In this document: piece after piece, positions 34,503 through 43,800 of the stretch | Layout: each line of letters begins with the position of its first letter | Numbering within the stretch: the first letter of the stretch is position 1 | From: Fulvimarina sp. | Lineage (GTDB): Bacteria; Pseudomonadota; Alphaproteobacteria; Rhizobiales; Rhizobiaceae | DNA: 61,035 nt | NCBI GenBank assembly: GCA_002700095.1 | Contig: PACL01000018.1 | Span: forward strand, 1-61,035 | Reading direction: 5' to 3' | Translations under genes and position numbers: made by a program | Notes under the pieces: model-generated | Database searches by the model: none | What the model was told of the DNA's origin: nothing | What the model saw: only the letters and a program-made list of their open reading frames with translations

Positions 34503-36431
34503 ATGGGGAACAGCCAACGACCTTTTGGGGACAGAGACCTGAATATGCTGAGTTTTCTGAACACCCTGACGCGCCGGCAAAAAGGCTATGTCTTTCTGGG
34601 CATAGATCTGGCGCTGATCCCGGTGGCCCTGCTGTTTACCTTTGTCGTCCAGTCCCTGCCGATGACGCCCATGGCGGCGCTGGGGGAAACCACCCCGATC
34701 CTGCCCTATCTCGTGGCCTCGGCCGCGGGGCTGTCGCTTTGGCTGGGCATCCCGCAGATCCAGCTGAACGCCTATGAACGCCATGCCGTCGGGCTGACGG
34801 CGATCTTCGCGCTGCTGACCGCGGGCGCCTCGGCGGTGCTTTCGGCGCTGTGGGATCTGCCCTTCCCGCCGGGCACCCACGTGATGTTCGGCATCATCTA
34901 CTTCCTCTTCGCCGTGGCGATGCGCGCGGTGCTCTACCAGGTGGTGATGGCGGTCTATACCAGCGCCAAGCCGCGCTGCCGGGTGCTGATCTACGGCGCC
35001 GGCACCACGGGCATGCAGCTGGCCACCGCGCTGAAGCCGCACCAGACGATCGACCCGGTCGCCTTCGTCGACGACAACACCTCGCTGCAGGGCATGATGC
35101 TGGCCGGGCTGCCGGTCTGCCCGCCCGCGCGGATCCCCGAGCTGGTCAAGGAACGCCGCGTCGACCGCGTGCTGCTGGCCATGCCCTCGCTGTCGCAGCC
35201 CAAGCAGGCGCAGATCGCGCGCCGGTTGCAAAAGATGGGGCTGGAGGTGCAGGCGCTGCCCTCCTTCGCGCAGCTGATCGGGGAGGAGGCGCTGATCGAC
35301 AAGCTCGCGCCCGTCGCCCCGCAGAATTTTCTCGGCCGTGCCGCCTGCGACGTGACGCTGGGCGAGGCCTGCGACAGCTATCGCGGCCGCGCGGTGCTGG
35401 TCTCGGGCGCCGGCGGCTCCATCGGCTCGGAACTCTGCCGCCAGGTGCTGTCGTGCCGGCCGGCCAAGCTGGTGCTTTACGAACTGTCGGAACTGGCGCT
35501 TTACACCGTCCACCAGGAACTGTCGCAGCTGGTCGAGGGGACCTCCATCGACCTGGTGCCGGTGCTGGGGTCGGTCACCGATCCGCGCCAGGTCAAGAAG
35601 GTGCTGGCCGATCACGACGTGAAGGTCGTCCTGCACGCCGCCGCCTATAAACATGTGCCGCTGGTCGAGGCGAACCCGCTTCCCGGACTTGCCAACAACG
35701 TCTTCGGCACCCAGACACTGGCCCGCGAGGCGGCCGAGACCGGGGTGGAACGGTTCATCCTGGTGTCCTCGGACAAGGCCGTGCGGCCCACCAACATCAT
35801 GGGCGCGTCCAAGCGCATGGCCGAGCTGGTCGTGCAGGATCTGGCCACCCGGTTCGACGACACGGTCTTCACCATGGTCCGCTTCGGCAACGTTCTGGGA
35901 TCGTCGGGCTCGGTCGTGCCGCTGTTCCAGGACCAGGTCAGCCGCGGCGGCCCGGTCACCGTGACCGACGCCCGCGTGAAGCGCTATTTCATGACCATCC
36001 GCGAGGCCGTGCAACTGGTGCTGAAGGCCGGGGCCGAGGCCCGCGGCGGCGAGGTCTTCGTGCTCGACATGGGCGAGCCGGTGCCGATCATGCGCCTGGC
36101 GCGCCAGGTCATCGAAAGCGCCGGCTACACCGTGCGCGACGCCGAGCATCCCGAAGGCGATATCGATATCGAGATCACCGGCCTGCGCCCCGGCGAGAAG
36201 CTGGAAGAAGAGCTGACCATCACCGGCGACCTGATCGGCACCCGCCACCAGAAGATCTTCTGCGCGCGCGAAGAGAAGCTGAGCGAGATCGAGGTCGCCT
36301 CGGTCCTGCGGTCGCTGCGCCACGCGCTGGCGGCCAGCGACGAGGACGCGGCCCGCGCCGTCATCACCCGCTGGGTCGAGGGCTACCGCCTGATGAGCGG
36401 CACCGGCACCGCCGGCGGGCGCAGTTCCTGA
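34503..36431 (+). CDS. Nucleoside-diphosphate-sugar epimerase/dehydratase (CapD/WbpM-like)
   Basis: Membrane-bound dehydratase, expected to make a 4-keto-6-deoxy HexNAc from UDP-GlcNAc. 642 residues: four N-terminal membrane helices (about 25-155), a CoA-binding-like Rossmann domain (VLIYGAGTTGMQLATAL), then the catalytic SDR domain with VSGAGGSIGSELCRQ, HAAAYKHVPLVE and the SSDKAV...NIMGASK active-site motif, ending in GLRPGEKLEEEL. All key motifs are present. An internal ATG at 34545 (628 residues, beginning MLSFLNTL) is an alternative start and perhaps better. It would supply an amino-deoxysugar precursor; a DegT aminotransferase lies at 59.0 kb. Confidence 0.93.
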   Translation: MGNSQRPFGDRDLNMLSFLNTLTRRQKGYVFLGIDLALIPVALLFTFVVQSLPMTPMAALGETTPILPYLVASAAGLSLWLGIPQIQLNAYERHAVGLTAIFALLTAGASAVLSALWDLPFPPGTHVMFGIIYFLFAVAMRAVLYQVVMAVYTSAKPRCRVLIYGAGTTGMQLATALKPHQTIDPVAFVDDNTSLQGMMLAGLPVCPPARIPELVKERRVDRVLLAMPSLSQPKQAQIARRLQKMGLEVQALPSFAQLIGEEALIDKLAPVAPQNFLGRAACDVTLGEACDSYRGRAVLVSGAGGSIGSELCRQVLSCRPAKLVLYELSELALYTVHQELSQLVEGTSIDLVPVLGSVTDPRQVKKVLADHDVKVVLHAAAYKHVPLVEANPLPGLANNVFGTQTLAREAAETGVERFILVSSDKAVRPTNIMGASKRMAELVVQDLATRFDDTVFTMVRFGNVLGSSGSVVPLFQDQVSRGGPVTVTDARVKRYFMTIREAVQLVLKAGAEARGGEVFVLDMGEPVPIMRLARQVIESAGYTVRDAEHPEGDIDIEITGLRPGEKLEEELTITGDLIGTRHQKIFCAREEKLSEIEVASVLRSLRHALAASDEDAARAVITRWVEGYRLMSGTGTAGGRSS

Positions 36432-36586
36432 GAGATTTCCGAATTCCGGGAGGAACGGACGAAACCGCGGCATCAGAGCCGCAGGCCCGGGTTTTTTTCG
36501 CCGGTGCCGCGGGATCGGGCAGGGGGTGGATTGATCGGGGCAGGCAGGCCATGGTCTAAGGCCATTGGAACGACTGGGCAGGGCAC

Positions 36587-38878
36587 GTGACGACAAGATT
36601 TCAGCCAGGGCAGGGCGCCTTCGCGCCCGCAGGGCGCGCCGCCGGAGCAGCCTTGACGGCTTTCCTGATCCTGCCTGTGGCAGGGGCGCTTTCGGGACCG
36701 GGCGCGATGGCGCAGGCGCGATGGCTGGGCGAGGGGCTGAACACTGTCACCGGCCCCGTGGATCCGATGGCGGCCCCCGGCACGCCCGAGGCCGCGCCGA
36801 CCATTTTCCGCTATCCCGGGCGCCCGTCGCTGAACTTCTACGGCGCGCCGGGCCTGATGGACATGCCCTCGGGCGAGGCGCAGCCCGACGGTCAGATCGA
36901 CGTGGGCGTGTCCTGGTTCGGCGGGGTCGGGCGCTACACGCTGTCCTTCCAGGCGCTGCCCTGGATCGCGGCCAGCTTCCGCTACAACTCGCTCGCCAAT
37001 GCCAATTTCGCCGGGTTCGAAACCTATTACGACCGCGGCTTCGACCTGCGCTTCCGCCTGCTGAAGGAAACCGACCGGCTGCCGGCGGTGACGCTGGGCC
37101 TGCAGGATTTCATCGGCACGGGGATCTCGTCGGGCGAATATATCGCCGCGACCAAGACCTTTGCCCTGCCGCCGTCGCGCTTTGGCAATACCGGGTCGCT
37201 GAAGGTCACCGGCGGCCTTGGCTGGGGGGTTCTGGGCTCTTTCGGGTCGATCGCCAGCACCGGCACGCGGCCGGCCTACAATCCGAATTCCACCGGCGGC
37301 CAGGCGGATTACGACAGCTGGTTCCGCGGCCCCTTCGCCCCCTTCGGCGGGATCGAATGGCGGCCGACCGAGAAGCTGGGCATCAAGGTCGAATATTCCT
37401 CGGACGATTACGTGCTGGCCACGCAGGACACCAACGTCTTCGAGCGCAAGTCGCCGATCAACTTCGGGGTCGAATACCAGATCAACGACGCGATCCGGCT
37501 CGGCGGCTATTACATGTACGGCTCCGAATTCGGCTTCAACATCCAGATCCAGGCCAACCCAAGGGTCCCGGCCACGCCGCTGGCGATCCCGGCGCCGCAA
37601 CCGGTGCTGGTGCGGCAGGATCCGCGCACCGATCCCGAGGCCTGGTCGACCGCCTGGGCCGGCAGCCGCGAGGTGCCCCCGGCGCTGCGCGACAACCTGA
37701 TCGAGGTGCTGGATCCGCAGGGCATCACCGTCGAGGCGCTGACCATTTCCGCCCATGTGGCCGAGGTCCGCTATTCCAACCGCCGCTACTGGCCGCAGAT
37801 GGGCGCGGTCGGCCGGGTCGCGCGGGCCATGGCGCAGGTGCTGCCGCCCTCGGTCGAGACCTTCCACATCGTGCCGCAATCGGGCGGCATGGCGCTGAAC
37901 CGGATCACCATCCGGCGCTCGGACCTGGAGGTGCTGGAATACGAGCCCGACGCGACCGCGGCGACGGATGCGCTGCTGGGCTATTCCGCCCCGCCGCAGC
38001 TGAGCCCGGACGCGGCGCTGAACACCGGGCTTTATCCCCGCTTCACCTATGCGCTGCAGCCCTATTTCGAACCCAGCTATTTCGACCCGGACAAGCCGAT
38101 CCGGCTGGATGTCGGCATCGAGCTGAACGGCGCCTACCGTCCGGCGCCCGGCTGGATCGTCGGTGGCGCGCTGCGCTACAAGCTGTTCGGCGATCTCGAC
38201 GGCGGGCGGCCCTCGAACTCGGTGCTGCCGCATGTGCGCTCGGACTGGGCGGAATACGCCAAGTACGATTTCACCATGCGCAACCTCTATGCCGCCAGGC
38301 AGTGGCGGCCGGGCAGGGATCTCTATGCGCGGGCGACGGTCGGCTATCTCGAACAGATGTTCGGCGGGGTCTCGACCGAGCTGCTGTGGAAGCCGGTGAA
38401 CAGCCCGCTGGGCCTGGGGATCGAGGCGAACTACGTCGCGCAGCGTGACCAGGACCAGCTCTTCGGCTTCGGCCAGTACGATTACGAAGTCGCCACCGGC
38501 CATGCGACGGCCTATTACGAATTCGGCCCCGGCCTGCTGGCGCAATTCTCGGCCGGGCGCTACCTGGCCGGCGACTGGGGCGGCACCTTCTCGCTCGACC
38601 GGACCTTCGACAACGGCTGGAGCATCGGCGCCTTCTTCACGATCACCAACGTCTCGGCCGAGGAATTCGGCGAAGGCTCGTTCGACAAGGGCATCCGCTT
38701 CTCGATGCCGGTGAACTGGATCCTGGGCCAGCCCAGCCGCCAGACCGTCGGCACCACGATCACGCCGATCACCCGTGACGGCGGCCAGAGGCTGAACGTG
38801 CCGGGCCGGCTTTATCCGCAGGTCCGCGCGGCCCACAGGAAGGCGCTGGACGACCAGTCGGTGAGGTTCTGGCAATGA
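36587..38878 (+). CDS. yjbH: YjbH family outer-membrane protein
   Basis: A 763-residue predicted outer-membrane beta-barrel of the YjbH/GfcD family, which is linked to exopolysaccharide secretion in E. coli. It begins at GTG 36587 with an N-terminal signal-peptide-like segment (AGAALTAFLILPVAGALSGPGAMA). Family motifs include PSLNFYGAPGLMDMPSG, FETYYDRGFDLRFRLLKET, LGLQDFIGTGISSGEY and many alternating beta strands to the C-terminus. It overlaps the next gene by 4 bp. Confidence 0.92.
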   Translation: MTTRFQPGQGAFAPAGRAAGAALTAFLILPVAGALSGPGAMAQARWLGEGLNTVTGPVDPMAAPGTPEAAPTIFRYPGRPSLNFYGAPGLMDMPSGEAQPDGQIDVGVSWFGGVGRYTLSFQALPWIAASFRYNSLANANFAGFETYYDRGFDLRFRLLKETDRLPAVTLGLQDFIGTGISSGEYIAATKTFALPPSRFGNTGSLKVTGGLGWGVLGSFGSIASTGTRPAYNPNSTGGQADYDSWFRGPFAPFGGIEWRPTEKLGIKVEYSSDDYVLATQDTNVFERKSPINFGVEYQINDAIRLGGYYMYGSEFGFNIQIQANPRVPATPLAIPAPQPVLVRQDPRTDPEAWSTAWAGSREVPPALRDNLIEVLDPQGITVEALTISAHVAEVRYSNRRYWPQMGAVGRVARAMAQVLPPSVETFHIVPQSGGMALNRITIRRSDLEVLEYEPDATAATDALLGYSAPPQLSPDAALNTGLYPRFTYALQPYFEPSYFDPDKPIRLDVGIELNGAYRPAPGWIVGGALRYKLFGDLDGGRPSNSVLPHVRSDWAEYAKYDFTMRNLYAARQWRPGRDLYARATVGYLEQMFGGVSTELLWKPVNSPLGLGIEANYVAQRDQDQLFGFGQYDYEVATGHATAYYEFGPGLLAQFSAGRYLAGDWGGTFSLDRTFDNGWSIGAFFTITNVSAEEFGEGSFDKGIRFSMPVNWILGQPSRQTVGTTITPITRDGGQRLNVPGRLYPQVRAAHRKALDDQSVRFWQ

Positions 38879-39591
38879 TGTTCGCGAAACCCGGGCTTTT
38901 GCGTCCCGCCCTGCTGGCCGCGCTGGCGCTGCTGGCCGCCTGTTCCAACCGCGGCGACGAGACCAGCGCCACGCTGAAGACCCTCGCCGCGCTGCAGGCC
39001 GCCGCGACCCGGGCGGTCAGCCCCGACGAGGCCGCGGCGCAGCCGCCGCTGACCCGCGCGGTGCTGAACACGATCGACGGCGAATTCATCCAGGCCGAGA
39101 TCGAGAAGACCGGCAGCCGCGCCTTCATGTACATCTCGGCCGAGCGCAACGGCCAGGCCGCCGGCTCCGAGGGCGGCCGCCTGCTGGTCTGGCGCACGGA
39201 AAACGATGTCTCGCTGACCCTGCGCGACGGCGTGCTGATCGAGACCCGGGGCCTGGGCGGCGACCTGGTCTCGGCCGAGGGCGGCCCGGCGCTGGCGGCG
39301 GTGCGGTCGCGCAGCGCGGGGCAGGGGGCCAAGCGGCAGGTCTATTCCGCGCTCGACAACAAGCCGGTGGTGATGAATTTCGTCTGCGCCGTCGACGACC
39401 TGGGCCCCGAGACCATCGTCATCGTCGAGCGCCGCCATGCCACGCGCCACCTGCGCGAAACCTGCGAGCTGAAGGGCGGCACGGTGGTCAATGACTACTG
39501 GGTCGATTCGCGCGGCCCGACCGTCTGGCGGTCGCGGCAATGGGCGGGGCCGAATATCGGCTACGTCACCTTCCGCCAGTTGACGCCGTGA
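38875..39591 (+). CDS. yjbF: YjbF/GfcB family lipoprotein
   Basis: A 238-residue predicted outer-membrane lipoprotein: the signal peptide ends LLAALALLAAC (lipidated Cys22). The body matches the YjbF pattern (TLKTLAALQAA, ISAERNGQ, LLVWRTENDVSLTLRDGVLIETRGLGGDL, and the C-terminal NDYWVDSRGPTVWRSRQWAGPNIGYV). It overlaps yjbH by 4 bp (translational coupling) and acts with YjbH in exopolysaccharide export. The E. coli order yjbE-F-G-H is inverted here and yjbG is not seen. Confidence 0.92.
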   Translation: MMFAKPGLLRPALLAALALLAACSNRGDETSATLKTLAALQAAATRAVSPDEAAAQPPLTRAVLNTIDGEFIQAEIEKTGSRAFMYISAERNGQAAGSEGGRLLVWRTENDVSLTLRDGVLIETRGLGGDLVSAEGGPALAAVRSRSAGQGAKRQVYSALDNKPVVMNFVCAVDDLGPETIVIVERRHATRHLRETCELKGGTVVNDYWVDSRGPTVWRSRQWAGPNIGYVTFRQLTP

Positions 39592-39693
39592 CACCCGTCA
39601 CCCGCCTGCGGTGGTGCTCAATTGGCCACATTTCCGCAATGCAGCGGAAAAAAGCTGCCGGGGGGCCGGAAGACAGGCAGTTGACGTTGAATT

Positions 39694-39721
39694 TTGCATC
39701 TTGCTGCGCTACGTGGATAAT
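39694..39721 (+). promoter_or_regulatory. Candidate sigma-70 promoter of the first YjbE-like gene
   Basis: TTGCAT (39694-39699), 16-bp spacer, GATAAT (39716-39721). The leader then has AAGGAG (39734-39739) nine bases before ATG 39749. This is one of the clearest promoter/ribosome-site combinations in the window. Confidence 0.6.
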
Positions 39722-39748
39722 CAAGTAGATTCAAAGGAGTTTTAGAGC

Positions 39749-40000
39749 ATGAAATCCATCACCGCTCTGATCGCCGCTGCGACTGTTGCAGCACTTCCCG
39801 TTGCCGCTCTCGCGCAGGCAACTCCGACCCCGACGGCTGCGCCGGCTCCGACCGTGCCCGCACCGCTGGCCGGCAACAACGAGCTGACCACCGGCACCAT
39901 CATCGGCGCCACCGCCGCTGGTTTCCTGATCGTGGTCATCGCATCGGGCGACAGCGACGACAGCACCACCACGACCACCACGACGACCACCACCAACTGA
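39749..40000 (+). CDS. yjbE: YjbE/GfcA-like small exported protein with Thr10 tail, copy 1
   Basis: An 83-residue protein with a signal peptide (MKSITALIAAATVAALPVAALAQ), a Pro/Ala/Thr spacer (TPTPTAAPAPTVPAPLAG), a hydrophobic helix (GTIIGATAAGFLIVVIASG), then GDSDDS and ten consecutive Thr ending in Asn. The layout matches the threonine-rich GfcA/YjbE proteins of E. coli exopolysaccharide loci. The Thr codons alternate ACC/ACG, so the tract is maintained by selection and is not a simple slippage run. The Thr tail is a possible attachment site for glycan or sulfate. Strong promoter and ribosome site upstream; terminator downstream at 40083. Confidence 0.85.
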   Translation: MKSITALIAAATVAALPVAALAQATPTPTAAPAPTVPAPLAGNNELTTGTIIGATAAGFLIVVIASGDSDDSTTTTTTTTTTN

Positions 40001-40432
40001 GGTGGCGGCCCGCGCGACCTGGGGTGATCCCGGGGCCGCGCGCGACGGTCAGATTGCACATATTCGGCCGGATGGCCGACAGGGCAGGCCTTGAGGGGCC
40101 TGCCTTTTGCATGTCTGGCCCGTTTTTGTGAGCGTTTTGTCGAGCGTTTGCGGGCTGGGCCCTTTGCGTGACGGGGCCTGACCGCCCGGGCGGCCCCGAG
40201 CCTCTTCCCGCCTCGTCCTGCCGCGCTCCCGGAGGATAGGGCGGATGTCTCGCCCGGGCCTCTCTCCCGCGCGCAGCTCCGAAGCTCTCTCTCGCCTCTC
40301 CCCGAGGTCCCGCAGAGGCCCATGGCCCGAAGGCGGATTGTCGCTGTGGCGGGGGCAGGGCGCTGCGGATCTCGTTGTGAACGGGACGGGGATGCGTTAC
40401 CTTATGTTAAGTCTCACCTGGGAGTGTGGAGC
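40001..40432. other. Intergenic region between the two YjbE-like genes
   Basis: A 432-bp gap holding a Rho-independent terminator (40083-40108) and, toward the second gene, a probable promoter/leader (40385-40432). No gene recognised. Confidence 0.5.
40083..40108 (+). terminator. Rho-independent terminator after YjbE-like copy 1
   Basis: Perfect 8-bp stem GGCAGGCC / GGCCTGCC with loop TTGAGG, followed by TTTT. It lies 83 bp after the stop codon. Confidence 0.85.
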
Positions 40433-40684
40433 ATGAAGACCCTTCCGGCCCTTTTCGCCGCGGCGGCCATGGTGGCGGCCCCGACCCTTCTGGCGGCTCA
40501 GCCCGCGCCCACGCCGGCCCCCGCGCCGAGCGTTCCGGCACCGCTTGCCGGCGACACCGATCTGGTCGCGGGAACCGTCATCGGGGCGACCGCCCTGGGC
40601 TTTCTGATCGTGGTCATCGCATCCGGCGACAGCGACGACAGCACCACGACCACGACCACCACGACGACAGCCCCGTCGAACTGA
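40433..40684 (+). CDS. YjbE/GfcA-like small exported protein with Thr9 tail, copy 2
   Basis: An 83-residue paralogue of the protein at 39749: signal peptide (MKTLPALFAAAAMVAAPTLLAAQ), spacer PAPTPAPAPSVPAPLAGD, helix GTVIGATALGFLIVVIASG, GDSDDS and nine Thr ending APSN. The last 45 residues are nearly identical to copy 1 while the signal peptides differ. ATG 40433 follows GGGAGTGTGGAG; a longer in-frame start upstream is rejected because the signal peptide begins here. Confidence 0.85.
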   Translation: MKTLPALFAAAAMVAAPTLLAAQPAPTPAPAPSVPAPLAGDTDLVAGTVIGATALGFLIVVIASGDSDDSTTTTTTTTTAPSN

Positions 40685-40792
40685 CGCGGGCCTGCGACGC
40701 GGCGTGATCCCCCTGCCCTCGCCCTGGCGGGGACGCGGCATTCGGCCTGACGATACCGGATGCGGCCCCATGATATCTGTACCGACGATATG

Positions 40793-40816
40793 AAAAGGCG
40801 CCCCGGGGGCGCCTTT
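40793..40816. terminator. Bidirectional terminator
   Basis: AAAAGGCGCC-CCGGG-GGCGCCTTT: a strong stem with A-run on one side and T-run on the other, in the convergent gap between YjbE-like copy 2 and the large glycosyltransferase. Confidence 0.85.
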
Positions 40817-40843
40817 GTCATGTCCGATGGTCCGAGGATCCGG

Positions 40844-43800
40844 TCAGAATTCCGGCGAATAGAGATCCACCGCCTCGAAGGCCGTGCGCATCTGGCCGCG
40901 CGCGGTCTCGAAGGAGAAGCTGCGTGCCACGTAGTCGCGCCCGTTGCGGGAGATGGCGTGCCAGAGCTCGGGATCGGTGATCAGCGCGTCGATCGCGTCG
41001 TGCCAGTCGCCGGGCGTGGTGACGATCATGCAATCGTGGCCATGGCGCAGGCCGATCCCCTCGGCCGCCGTCGGCGTCATCACGCAGGGCACGCCATGGG
41101 CCAGCGCGGCCAGCACCTTGCCCTTGATCCCCGCCCCCGACAGCAGCGGCGCGGTGAAGATCAGGTGCTGGTCATAGGCGTCCGAGATCTCTTCGATGAA
41201 GCCCTGGGCCCGGATCTGGTCGCTGGCCAGCGCCTTGACCTCGTCGGGCATGGCCGAGCCGTACATGACGAATTCCAGCTCCGGATGGGTCGTCTGCAGC
41301 AGCGGCATCACCTGGCGCGCGAACCATTCCACGGCCTCGGTATTGGGGTGGTGATGGTAATTGCCCAGAAAGGACATGCCGGCGCGGCCCTCGCGCGGGG
41401 GCACGGTGTCGGGCGCCTCGACCACCCAGGGGCATTTCGCGATCTTCACCGCCCCGTCGGTATGGGACTGGATCACCGCGTGTTCGGTGTCGTTGTAGGA
41501 CAGCACCACATCCGCCTGGGTCATCACGTCCAGCTCGATCTCGCGGGTGCGGCGGGCGGCCTCGATCCGGGTGGGATCGTCATTGGCCAGCCCCGCGCGC
41601 AACTCGCGCAGGAAGTGCAGGTCGGCGTTGTTGAACAGGATCCGCGTCTGCGGCGCCAGCTTGCGCAGCTTGGCGATCACGTCGCGGGCGACGTAGAAGC
41701 GGGTGATGTAGAAGGCATCGAAATCCTGGGCATGCTTGTCCAGGTATTCATCCATCGTCATGTAGAAGGGGGCATAGATCATCTCGACCCCCATCTTCTC
41801 CAGCTCCTCGGTATAGCCGCCCAGATGCGCCATGTTGCGCGGCATGAAGGTGACCTTGTAGCCCAGCGACTGCACCAGCCTGATCTCCTGGATCGCGGCA
41901 TAGCTGCCGGCGTCGCGGTCGGGCCGCGGCGTGGCATAGTCGATGAACAGGACCCGGCCGCTGATGCCGCGGTCCTTCTCGAGGTCCGGCTTCACCCCCT
42001 GGGTGCCGAAACCGGCATAGGCGGCGGCCCAGCGGCGCTTGAACTTGGGCCGGTTGACCTCCTGGAAGCGCTTGTAGCCGGTGGAGGAGCCGGTGTCGGT
42101 TCCGCTGGTCATGCCCTCGAAATGGTAGATCACCGAGGAGGGCACGAACCAGGTCCTGTAGCCCGCCTCGCGCACCTTGAACGAGAAATCGGTATCCTCG
42201 AAATACATCGGCTCCAGGTAGGAGCTGAGCCCGCCGACCTGGTCCCAGATCTCGCGGGTGGTCATCATCGCCGCGCCGGTCAGGTAATCGGCCTGCCGCG
42301 CATAGCAGAAGCGCGGATCCCAGGGGTTCTGGCCATGGCCGTAGTTCCAGGGGTTGCCCGAGTTCCAGATGATGCCGCCGGCATCCTGCAGCCGCCCGTC
42401 GGGATAGAGCAGCTTGGAGCCCACCAGCCCGACCTTGGGAAAGCGGTCGAAGGCGTCGAGCAGCGCGTCGAGGAAGCCGTTGGTGACCTCGACATCGTTG
42501 TTGAGCAGCATCACATAGCGCCCGCGGGACTGGGCCGCGCCGGAGTTGCAGGCGCGGATGAAGCGCTGCGCCTGGGTCTTGCGGATCACCGTGATGCCCG
42601 AGACGATCTCTTCCAGCCGGGCGGTCTCGTCGGTGGAGGCGTCGTCGACCACGATCACCTCGAAGCTGGCCTTGTTGTGGGCCAGCAGCAGCGAGGCCAG
42701 CGCCAGGTAGGTGACCTCGACCTTGTTGTGGGCCGGGATCACGATCGAGACCAGGGGCTCGTCATGTTCGGGGAAGGCCAGCGGCTCCAGCCGGACATTG
42801 CCATAGCCGCCCTCGACCACGCGCAGGCACCAGGCGACCTGGGCCTGTTCCTCGGGGGTGAGGCCCGCGGCCATCTGCGCGCGCAGCGCCTCGTAGCGGT
42901 GGCTGGCGGCGGCGAAGAGCGGGCCGGGGAAGGGGGCCGAGCTTTCGGTCTTCAGCACGTCATGCGGCGTCAGCAGGCGCGGCATCAGCACGGTGTCGGC
43001 AAAGAGCTGCTCGGCGCCGATCTCGTCGGTGATGGTGACCCAGTGGGTGGTGCCGGTGAAATATTGCGACGGCATCCGCATCGGCGCCGGGTCGGGCCCG
43101 AGGTGTTGGGTAAAGGCGAACTGGCCGTCGATGAAGACCCGGTAGGTGCCGGTTTCCGAGGCGCTCAGGACCAGCGCATGGCCGTAATCCTCGGTCACCG
43201 CGATGCGGCGGCCCGTCCCGGAGAGCAGCCGGTAGCGGTCGGATCCGTCGAGCAGCTCCAGGTCGTCCTCGGCCGACAGGAAGGCCGGGACGGGCGCGCG
43301 GGCCCAGATGTAGTCGGCGCCGGGGTCGATCCCCGGCCCCTCGATCACCAGCGCCCCGGCCAGCCCCTTGCCGGCGCGGACCTGGCCGACATGGGGATCG
43401 GCGACGAAGAAGAAGGCGGTCTGGCCCGGCTCGGTGCCCTCGAAACTGTCGTAGGCGACGGAGAGCGAGAGTTCGACCTCGTTCTCGCTCGGGGCCAGGT
43501 TGTGTTCGATCTGCAGGTACTTGCCGATCTGGGTCCCGCCGATGCAGGTCGGATCGAAGGCGAAGTCGCGGCTTTCGCGGCGCCCGGTCTTGAGGTCGGT
43601 GGTGGTCACGATCAGCCGGCCGGCGGCGCGGTGGATGGCCAGGCCCGCGCGGAACACCAGCGTGGTGACATGGGGCGCCAGCCGCAGCGGGGTCTTGAGC
43701 CCGATCACGCAGGGTTCGGAGGTGAGGAAGGCCATCTGCACCGTGTTGCGATTGGCCAGCGCCCAGTCGGTCATCTTGTTGATGTTGACGTTGCAGAGCT

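Noticed and set aside
40322..40432. Upstream extension of the second YjbE-like protein
   Set aside because: The extension lacks signal-peptide character; the internal ATG at 40433 begins a proper signal peptide and matches copy 1 in length.
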